Source: Chlorogloea sp. CCALA 695 (lineage in GTDB: Bacteria; Cyanobacteriota; Cyanobacteriia; Cyanobacteriales; Chroococcidiopsidaceae). Taken from it: 64,000 nucleotides of DNA. Position 1 is the first letter of the stretch, and every line of letters begins with the position of its first letter. A program made the position numbers and the translations under genes. The stretch lies in assembly GCF_003003885.1 (NCBI RefSeq), contig NZ_PVWN01000020.1, positions 1 to 64,000 of the forward strand, in the 5' to 3' direction. Below the pieces are notes generated by a model that did not search any database, was not told where the DNA came from, and saw only the letters and a list, made by a program, of their open reading frames with translations. This document shows positions 1 to 6,866 of the stretch, piece by piece.

Positions 1-76
1 AGCGTAGTGAGGGGAAACTTTCACGCTACGTTCTGAAGGAGAGGTATCCCGTGGCAACATGGGTATCGACTCTAAT
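1..76 (+). mobile_element. 3' end of a group II intron (domains V and VI)
   Basis: The first 34 bases form a domain V hairpin (GTAGTGAGG paired around a GAAA tetraloop, with CACGCTAC on the other arm). A domain VI hairpin follows and ends in CGACTCTAAT. The hairpins closely resemble the domain V at 3444 and the domain VI tail at 4615. The rest of this intron lies before the window. The bases after position 76 continue as domain I sequence of the outer intron rather than as a GTGCG intron start, so this element probably sits inside that intron. The end is set by analogy with the CTCTAAC end at 4625. Confidence 0.75.
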
Positions 77-435
77 ACAACTGTTATGGGTTGACACTGG
101 CGCTAATGGGGAGTTCTCATGGTGAAACAGAGCCTAGAAAAGTAACTTATCTAAGGAATGGGGCATAACATAATCAACCTTGATTACCCCCTATTCGGTC
201 AGAGTTAAAACCCACTGCGTTATGACGTGGATAGCAGTTTGAATCTAGGGTTTCTGATAGTTAAACTGGCTACACCTAAAAGAACAAACAATCATCTGAG
301 GGAACGAATAAAAACGAATCAAAGGTCTTAGGGACGGTCGAGTCCCAAGTAGGTAAGACGAGATACGGAATCCCTTTGATTCGGGTAGGATGCGGCGTAA
401 TTGCCGCAAGATATTCAGAAAACACTTTACGGAGT

Positions 436-1005
436 ATGAGCATGATTAGGCACAGCGAAAACGCTAGTGAATCTTGGAAAACATTACCCTGGAAGCAATT
501 CCGGCGTAACTTATTCCGCCTACAAAAGCGAGTGTTTAAAGCAGTTCAAGCAGGCGACAAGCGAAAAGCAATGTCCCTTCAAAAACTTATTCTGAAGTCC
601 CTTGCGGCTAGATTTTTGGCAATTCGCCAAGTAACTCAGCTAAATGCTGGAAAGAAAACAGCAGGTATCGATGGTAAAAAGTCCCTCATTTCTGAGGAAC
701 GCTTTGAGCTAGAGAAATCGCTGAAGGCATCAAGTAATGACTGGAAACACCAGAAATTGCGTAGTATTCCCATCCCTAAAAAGGATGGCAGTACCAGAAT
801 GCTTAAAATTCCAACTATGGCGGATAGAGCTTGGCAATGCCTCGCAAAATACGCCTTAGAACCAGCACACGAAGCAACTTTCCACTCCCGTAGTTACGGA
901 TTTAGACCAGGCCGTTCGGCACATGATGCCCAAAAAACCCTGTTCGACAATCTAAACTCCAATGTGAACGGAATCAATAAGCGAGTCATCGAACTTGATA
1001 TTGAA
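436..1005 (+). CDS. Outer intron reverse transcriptase/maturase, N-terminal exon
   Basis: Encodes 190 residues covering the RT-0 to RT-2 part of a bacterial group II intron protein. Visible motifs are NAGKKTAGIDG (RT-0), SIPIPKKDGSTRMLKIPT (RT-1) and YGFRPGRSAHDA (RT-2). It ends at VIELDIE, where the inner intron (GTGCGACC) begins. Without splicing, translation would run only seven codons into the inner intron and stop at 1029. Joined to 3521 the frame reads ELDIE-KCFDRINH, the expected RT-3 start. An upstream in-frame TTG at 376 exists, but the ATG at 436 gives the usual family N terminus (SWKTLPWKQF). The spliced protein would be 528 residues. Confidence 0.88.
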
Positions 1006-1720
1006 GTGCGACCTGAACTGGTCGGTTAGTAGAGCCTAGCCCTTGCTAGGAAAGGCTGAGAAGCCGAATACCAACTCTACCTTGGTCTGAGGTCTTCCCT
1101 GGGGAAGAATCGCCGATATATGCGATTTCCGAATCTCTAGGCGATTCACACTGCCTACCCTCACGTAAAAGACTGAAAACAGTCCCGTCAGAAAGAAGGA
1201 GAAATCCAACTGGAATATGCAGACGACGAATGTAGCCCTAACTACTAGCCTAAAGCGGTTAGGGAGCTAGAGGGATGTTCTCTATGGTGAAGTAAATTGA
1301 AGTGATGTCTAAACTGCGTTATCGAGTGACCACCCTAAAGGCTGACAGGGTGTAACGGGAAAGTTTATACGGTTTCGATTCGTATATTCGTGTGAATTCA
1401 TTACCCGTCGCAGAATAATCACCACCTAAAGAGTGCGTTATAACCAACCGATACAACAGGATAACCCCTACAGAGTCTTGAGAATGTCGATATCTTAAGT
1501 AGCCAGAACAACCAATGTCCCGAAAGGGGTAGCAAAGGGAGGGATGGTCAAACCTCTGGAGGGAGTAGGAAGGAGTAAGAAGCGAATGCCTAACTGTAAT
1601 AGTGAGGATAGGGGTTAAAAAATTTTGCCCTGAGCGAAAGCAATAGCAGACGTACTCTTGGTCTTATGCGAAAGAGATACTTAACAACAGAAACCTAATT
1701 GTTATTACAAGTTAGATATT

Positions 1721-3432
1721 ATGCGACAACGCCTAATAAATGGAGATAGCAAGCGGCTAGAAAACTGGAGCCAGATGAATTGGCGTAAAGCAATCAAAGT
1801 TGTGAAGAATTTGCGTTACAGAATCTTTCGCGCTCGAAATCTTGGTAACTTTCGGAAGCTTCGCAGCCTTCAAAAGTTAATGCTATGAAGTCAGTCGAAC
1901 CTACTACTTAGCATTAGACAAATTACGCAGGTTAACACCGGAAAGCGAACGGCTGGAATAGATAAGGAGGTAATAAACACTCCCCAGCAGCGTGTAAAAC
2001 TCTTCCTAGAAATGGCAAATGGGACTCACAAGGTCAAACCAACCAAGCGAATCTACATACCCAAATCAAACGGAAAGAAACGTCCTCTCGGAATCCCCAC
2101 CGTGAGAGATAGAGTCATGCAAATAGTAGTCAAAAATTTACTAGAACCAGAATGGGAGGCAGTATTTGAAGAAAATTCCTACGGTTTCCGACCCGGAAGG
2201 AGTTGCGCCGATGCCATCGAACAAGCATTCACTAGAATTGCAGCAACAGGCAAAAGCGAAAAGGGAGACTCATGGGTTCAAGGGCGCAGACATTTCAGGA
2301 TTTTTTGACAACATTTCTCACAGCAACATTGAGAACTCTATAGGTAAGGTACCAGGACGAGAACTCATTAAAATGTGGCTTAAATCCGGTTTCATGGATA
2401 AAGGAACGTTTAACGAAACCATTCAAGGAACTCCCCAAGGTGGCGCAATCAGCCCTCTACTTGCCAATATCGGACTCCACGGTTTGGAAACAGTAGTTAA
2501 GGCAATACCATATCGGCACCCACCTACCAAAAATCATCCATTAGGACAAAAATCCAAATATGGAATGGGAATAATTCGCTACGCCGACGACTTTATCGTT
2601 ACGGCACATTCTAAGGAATACATCCTAGAAGCGAAAAAGGTAATCGAGAAATGGTTGTTAGACCGCAACCTGGAATTAAGCGAGGAGAAGACACGTATAG
2701 TTCACACAGAGGATGGATTTGACTTCCTCAACTTCAAGCTACGCACGTTCAAGGGTAAGGCATTATTTATGCCTTCTAAATCAAAAGTTCTGAATTTTTG
2801 CCAGAAAATCGGCGAAATAGTCAAATCCCTAAACGGCGCAAAACAGGAGGCAGTCATATCCACACTCAATCCTATTCTCCGAGGTTTTGCTAACTACTAC
2901 AGAGGTGGAGTCAGTAAAGAAACCTTTAGCTACATCGATTATCGCGTGTGGCAATACCTCTGGCGTTGGGCTAAACGACGACACCCATACAAATCAAAAA
3001 ACTGGATTAAAGCTAAGCACTTTCACCATGTCAGGACACGAAGTTAGGTCTTTGCTGTTAACAGCAAAGACCGCCCTTAACAATCCTAAACTGCTGCAAC
3101 TATTTAGCGTTGCCTCGACCAAGATTGTACGTCACATAAAGGTGAAAGGAAGCGCCTCTCCAGATAATCCTGAACTCCGAGAATATTGGGAAAACCGCAA
3201 CAAAAAGATGGGCAAAATCAAATGGGCAAAAGGAAGTAAATATTTCATAGTTGCCGAAAACCAGGAATGGAAATGTCCAATCTGCGGTGAAACCTTACTC
3301 AACGGTGAGGAACTGGAAATCCATCACATAGTTCCGGTGGAGGAGGAGGGAACAGATGACACCTGGAACCTCATCCACTTGCACAAACCATGCCACAAGC
3401 TGGAACATTCGCGCATCCAAGAATCGAACTAG
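1721..3432 (+). pseudogene. Inner intron reverse transcriptase-HNH gene, decayed
   Basis: Group II intron-encoded protein with RT, maturase and HNH endonuclease parts, spread over three frames. The frame from ATG 1721 reads RLENWSQMNWRKAIKVV, then meets TGA at 1886-1888 where the family continues SNLLLSIRQITQ. It resumes in the same frame to about 2285 (YGFRPGRSCADA). There one extra base shifts it to a second frame (GADISGFFDNI, RYADDFIV active site) that ends at 3047. A further shift near 3010-3040 leads to the last frame, with CPICGE, a central HH and a later C/H pair of the HNH domain, ending at 3432. One nonsense mutation and two frameshifts make a working protein very unlikely. Confidence 0.9.
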
Positions 3433-3443
3433 AAGTAGGGCTT

Positions 3444-3478
3444 GAGCGTAGTGATGGGAAACTGTCACGCTACGTTCT
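3444..3478 (+). ncRNA. Domain V of the inner group II intron
   Basis: Thirty-five bases starting GAGCGTAGTGATG and ending CACGCTACGTTCT fold into the small catalytic domain V hairpin around a GAAA-type tetraloop. It directly follows the stop of the decayed intron protein and precedes domain VI. It differs at only a few positions from the domain V at 1-34, so those two introns are related. Confidence 0.88.
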
Positions 3479-3520
3479 TAGGGGGGTTTCGGAGGTGGTG
3501 ACACCTCCTTCCTACCCGAC

Positions 3521-4537
3521 AAGTGCTTCGACAGGATAAACCACACAACCATAATGGATAACCTTATTGCCCCCAAAGGCATCAAATCAGGAATATTCCG
3601 TTGCCTAAAAGCCGGAATAAACCCTGAATTTCCAGAACAAGGTACACCACAAGGAGGTGTGGTAAGTCCATTACTAGCAAACATCGCCCTTAACGGAATT
3701 GAAGGTTTAGCCAGATATCATGTACAATCTGGCAAACGAATAACCAACAAAACCCCACAGAGGTACATTATTGAACCATCAGTTCGGTACGCCGACGATA
3801 TGGTCATAATCCTCAGACCTCAAGACGATGCTATTGAAATACTTGAAAGGATTAGTCAGTTTTTAGCCGATAGAGGAATGAAGGTAAGCGAGAAGAAGAC
3901 AAAGATAACCGCTACGACAGAGGGTTTTGACTTCCTTGGCTGGCACTTTAAAGTGCAAAGCAACGGAAAATTTAGATGTACTCCCTCAGTGGAGAATTTC
4001 AAGAAATTCCGTCAGAAAGTAAAAGCAATCGTTAATTGCTCGAATTATGGTGCAAAGATGAAAGCCACAAAGCTATCACCTATTGTAAGAGGTTGGAGAA
4101 ACTACCATAAGTTCTGCAAGATGGATGGTTCAAGGTTTACTCTTTGGCAAACCCAATGCAGAACACTTACGGTATTTAACAAGGAACCTAAGCTTGACCG
4201 CCAAACTAAAGGGAAACTGATTAAAAAGGCATTTCCAAGCATTCCTTACTCCGAAGGTAAATTCATCAAAGTCGCAGGAGAGAAATCACCCTACGACGGA
4301 GATATAGTCTACTGGAGCGAACGCAACAGTAAATTATATGACGGACATACCTCTACAGCCTTAAAACGACAAAACCATACGTGTGGACGATGTGGCATGA
4401 AGTGTATCAGCGACGAGCGGGTACACTTACACCACCTGGACGGGAATCATAAAAACTGGAAAAAAGAAAATCTAGTGGCTTTACATGAATCCTGTCACGA
4501 TTATATCCACATGGGCAAAAAGGAACATCAACCTTAA
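3521..4537 (+). CDS. Outer intron reverse transcriptase/maturase, C-terminal exon
   Basis: Encodes the remaining 338 residues of the outer intron protein. It begins KCFDRINH (RT-3) and continues with GTPQGGVVSPLLANI (RT-4) and the catalytic VRYADDMVI (RT-5). Further on are GFDFLGWHF, the maturase (X) region SPIVRGWRNYHK, and a C-terminal HNH nuclease with CGRCG, LHHLDGNH and the closing C/H residues. No stop or frameshift is seen, so this protein is intact once the inner intron is removed. It has no start codon of its own at the junction; an internal ATG at 3554 would give only a truncated product. In the family, the protein aids splicing and retrohoming of its own intron. Confidence 0.88.
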   Translation, partial: KCFDRINHTTIMDNLIAPKGIKSGIFRCLKAGINPEFPEQGTPQGGVVSPLLANIALNGIEGLARYHVQSGKRITNKTPQRYIIEPSVRYADDMVIILRPQDDAIEILERISQFLADRGMKVSEKKTKITATTEGFDFLGWHFKVQSNGKFRCTPSVENFKKFRQKVKAIVNCSNYGAKMKATKLSPIVRGWRNYHKFCKMDGSRFTLWQTQCRTLTVFNKEPKLDRQTKGKLIKKAFPSIPYSEGKFIKVAGEKSPYDGDIVYWSERNSKLYDGHTSTALKRQNHTCGRCGMKCISDERVHLHHLDGNHKNWKKENLVALHESCHDYIHMGKKEHQP

Positions 4538-4547
4538 GGATATCTGG

Positions 4548-4582
4548 GAGCCGGGTGAGGCGAAAGTTTCATGCCCGGATCT
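4548..4582 (+). ncRNA. Domain V of the outer group II intron
   Basis: Starts GAGCCGGGTGAGG and ends ATGCCCGGATCT, folding as a 35-base hairpin around a GAAA loop. It lies ten bases after the stop of the intron protein. Domain VI follows and closes at about 4625 in CGACTCTAAC. The sequence differs from the two other domain V copies, so this is a distinct intron lineage. Confidence 0.88.
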
Positions 4583-4709
4583 GTAGGAGAGGTGCGGGGC
4601 TGTAATAACCCCCATCGACTCTAACGATCGCCCAATTTTTATTGCATGATGGAAACTTAAATATAAGTATTTTTATCGTCAGACAAAATTTTCGAGGAGT
4701 TTAGACTAA

Positions 4710-5582
4710 TTGTTTACTTATTTGGATGCGATTTCTGTTAAAAGCTCTAATCCCAATCAAGCTAATATTTTCGATGGTTGGTCTTTAGAGGGGCGAGATC
4801 CGGCGGTAATTGCAGCGCTGCTACCCTTGGGCGAATGGCTGTATCGTCATTATTTTACAGTAACAACCGATGGCTGGCATCACCTACCCACTGACGGAAG
4901 TATGCTAATTGTTGGTTCTCACAACGGCGGTTTACTCGTTCCAGATACACTGATGTTTATGGTGGACTGGTTTCGCAACTTTGGCACTGAGCGCCCCGTT
5001 TACGGACTAATGCACCCTAATGTCTGGATGTTACCAATATATTCGCAGCTAACTGTAAAGTTTGGGGCAGTGATGGCGCATCCAAAAATGGCTCGCGCGG
5101 CTCTAAGGCAAGGGGCGGCGGTTTTGGTTTATCCTGGGGGAGCGCAGGATTTATGGAGATTGCATAAAGAGCGGCATTCTATACATTTTGCTGGACGTAA
5201 AGGATTTATCAAGTTAGCGCTGCGAGAGAAAGTACCTATTATCCCAGCAATTTCTAAGGGCGCTCACGATACGTTAATTGTTTTAGCCGACTACTACAAA
5301 GAACTCAAACAACTCCACGATTGGGGTATGCCTTGGCCCTTTGGTTTCGACCCGATGGTATTTCCGGTTTATTTAGGGCTACCTTGGGGGTTAGCAATCG
5401 GCCCATTGCCTAATATTCCCCTCCCAGTTCCAATTCATACTCGAATATGTGCGCCCATTGAGTTTGAGCGCTACGGACGGGCGGCAGCCCTTGACCGCGA
5501 TTATGTCGATGCTTGCTATGAAAAAGTTTGTACCCAGATGCAAGGAGAGTTAGATACTTTAGTTGCAGAGCATAAACGATAA
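4710..5582 (+). CDS. Lysophospholipid/diacylglycerol acyltransferase-like protein
   Basis: A 290-residue member of the LPLAT superfamily that transfers acyl chains to glycerolipids or other alcohols at the membrane. An N-terminal hydrophobic stretch (AALLPLGEWLYRHYF) is followed by SHNGGLLVPD, the active-site His/Asp block, and VYPGGAQD, the usual PGG motif. The family includes cyanobacterial proteins related to plant esterase/DGAT-like enzymes, so acyl plastoquinol or triacylglycerol synthesis is possible; the substrate is not shown here. The start is TTG 4710 behind a GAGGAG ribosome site at about 4694. The gene starts 84 bases after the outer intron ends and is followed closely by msrB. 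Confidence 0.8.
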   Translation: MFTYLDAISVKSSNPNQANIFDGWSLEGRDPAVIAALLPLGEWLYRHYFTVTTDGWHHLPTDGSMLIVGSHNGGLLVPDTLMFMVDWFRNFGTERPVYGLMHPNVWMLPIYSQLTVKFGAVMAHPKMARAALRQGAAVLVYPGGAQDLWRLHKERHSIHFAGRKGFIKLALREKVPIIPAISKGAHDTLIVLADYYKELKQLHDWGMPWPFGFDPMVFPVYLGLPWGLAIGPLPNIPLPVPIHTRICAPIEFERYGRAAALDRDYVDACYEKVCTQMQGELDTLVAEHKR

Positions 5583-5617
5583 AATAAGGAAATAGTAATC
5601 ATTAGCAACTAAACCCT

Positions 5618-6025
5618 ATGAGCGTTGAAAATAAAGATTTTGAAATTGCAAAAAAAGAAACCGAATGGCAAGAAACTTTAACCCCTGAACAATTTAAAGT
5701 GTTGCGTAAGCATGGTACAGAACGCGCTCATACAAGCGAACTCGACAAGCAATATAGTAAGGGAACCTATGCTTGTGCTGGCTGTGGCTTGCCCCTTTTT
5801 ACCTCGGAAACTAAGTTTAATAGCGGTACGGGCTGGCCAAGCTTCTTTGCGCCCCTGGAGGGAGCAGTTGGTACAACGGTAGACAAAGCCTTATTTATGA
5901 CCAGGACAGAAGTACATTGCGCTCGTTGTGGCGGGCATTTGGGTCATGTATTTAATGATGGACCAAAACCTACAGGCGATCGCTACTGTATGAATGGTGT
6001 TTCACTTAAATTTATTGCTGACTAA
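5618..6025 (+). CDS. msrB: Peptide methionine-R-sulfoxide reductase MsrB
   Basis: A 135-residue enzyme that reduces the R epimer of methionine sulfoxide in oxidised proteins. It has two CxxC zinc-binding pairs (CAGC and CARC), the substrate loop GTGWPSF, the histidine block GGHLGHVF and the catalytic cysteine in RYCMNG. Length and motif order are normal for a single-domain MsrB. It is a cytosolic repair enzyme, probably recycled by thioredoxin. It lies 35 bases after the acyltransferase and may be co-transcribed with it. Confidence 0.97.
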   Translation: MSVENKDFEIAKKETEWQETLTPEQFKVLRKHGTERAHTSELDKQYSKGTYACAGCGLPLFTSETKFNSGTGWPSFFAPLEGAVGTTVDKALFMTRTEVHCARCGGHLGHVFNDGPKPTGDRYCMNGVSLKFIAD

Positions 6026-6045
6026 GTTATCTCTTTGCTGAAATT

Positions 6046-6270
6046 ATGTGGCTTGTAACAATTAACTGTTCAACGGATGCCTGGAAACAATGTAGTGCAG
6101 CCTTTCTAGCGCTGGTAGATAAGTATGAAGGCACTTGCGAATCTTCCCAAAAAACCGCCGATGACCAGCGTTTGATGGCATACAAAATTGATGATGTTAG
6201 CGATGCTGAGGCTTTTACTGAGGAGTGTCAAAATTTGGCAGGCTTTACAGCAGAAATGGCATCGCTATAG
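6046..6270 (+). CDS. Small conserved-looking protein of unknown function
   Basis: A 74-residue acidic soluble protein beginning MWLVTINCSTDAW. It has no membrane segment and no recognised catalytic motif; three cysteines are spread along it. It lies 20 bases after msrB and shortly before a flavin reductase-like gene on the same strand, which suggests one transcript and perhaps a redox-related role. No clear ribosome site is seen before the ATG. Its compact place between two real genes is the main support. Confidence 0.5.
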   Translation: MWLVTINCSTDAWKQCSAAFLALVDKYEGTCESSQKTADDQRLMAYKIDDVSDAEAFTEECQNLAGFTAEMASL

Positions 6271-6314
6271 TGGAATTACTTTACAAGATTAAGAATCAAT
6301 CAGGAGAAAGACCT

Positions 6315-6794
6315 TTGCTAGACGAACAAGCTAAAAAAACCATGCTGCGGAAGATTCCTCACGGACTCTATATTTGTGGTGTCAAAGATGGGGAAGAAGT
6401 TAACGGATTTACGAGTAGTTGGTTAATGCAAGCTTCTTTTAAGCCGCCATTAATAGTCAATTGCGTAAAACAAGATTCTAAGTCTCACTTAATGATTAAA
6501 AATAGTGGCGTATTTGCGATTAGCTTCCTAGATTCAGAACAAAAGGATATAGCCCAAAAATTCTTTCAGCCCCAGCGCCGAGTTGAAAATAAATTTGATG
6601 ATGTAGAGTTTTATATAGGTGAAACTGGCTGCCCAATTATTTCCGACTCTTTAGGTTACGTTGAGTGTAAAGTTGTGGGTGCTGTAGAAAGAGGCGATCA
6701 TACCGTTTATGTTGGTGAAGTTATTGCAGCAGGCGTTCATCGTGAAGGAGAATCATTAAGGCTAGAAACTACTGGCTGGCAGTACGGCGGTTAA
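6315..6794 (+). CDS. Flavin reductase-like domain protein
   Basis: A protein of about 159 residues with the FMN-binding split-barrel fold of the flavin reductase/DIM6 family. Typical signals are MLRKIPHGLYICG, the FTSSWLMQASFKPPL block that lines the flavin site, and a C-terminal VYVGEVIAAG strand. Such proteins bind FMN and reduce flavin or a partner. The TTG at 6315 is preferred because AGGAGAAAG lies just before it. A longer frame from 6225 would overlap the previous gene and lacks such a site. The partner oxygenase, if any, is not adjacent. Confidence 0.82.
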   Translation: MLDEQAKKTMLRKIPHGLYICGVKDGEEVNGFTSSWLMQASFKPPLIVNCVKQDSKSHLMIKNSGVFAISFLDSEQKDIAQKFFQPQRRVENKFDDVEFYIGETGCPIISDSLGYVECKVVGAVERGDHTVYVGEVIAAGVHREGESLRLETTGWQYGG

Positions 6795-6866
6795 TAATAT
6801 TGCTTTAGAGGTGGCGGGCAATCGCAATATTCCCGTCAGCCTCAAACTTAAAATAATAGGTAGTGC

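Larger units (their letters stand above)
1006..3520 (+). mobile_element. Inner group II intron inserted in the RT gene
   Basis: A complete 2515-bp group II intron. It starts with the consensus GTGCG at 1006 and ends in CCTACCCGAC at 3520, just after domain V (3444-3478) and a domain VI hairpin (GGAGGTG/CACCTCC). Ribozyme domains I-III occupy about 1006-1720, and a decayed reverse transcriptase gene fills domain IV. The boundaries are set precisely, because removing the element fuses GATATTGAA to AAGTGCTTC in frame and rebuilds the conserved RT motif of the outer intron protein. Its own maturase is broken, so splicing or mobility would need help from another copy. Confidence 0.92.
77..4625 (+). 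mobile_element. Outer group II intron, interrupted by a second intron
   Basis: Bases 77-435 look like domain I to IV RNA. The stretch near 80-130 (TTATGGGTTGAC, GAGTTCTCATGGTGAAAC) parallels 1256-1297 in the inner intron, which lies about 250-290 bases from that intron's 5' end. No GTGCG start is found here, so the 5' part of the outer intron must lie upstream of the element ending at 76. Its protein gene runs 436-1005 and 3521-4537. Domain V is 4548-4582 and domain VI ends at about 4625 with CGACTCTAAC. The host site cannot be told because the 5' exon is outside the window. If the inner elements splice out, the RNA and the protein frame are restored. Confidence 0.85.

Noticed and set aside
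1-435. Two separate tandem introns rather than a nested one
   Set aside because: No GTGCG intron start follows position 76, and the sequence there aligns with the middle of domain I, so the 5' part must lie upstream of the third intron.
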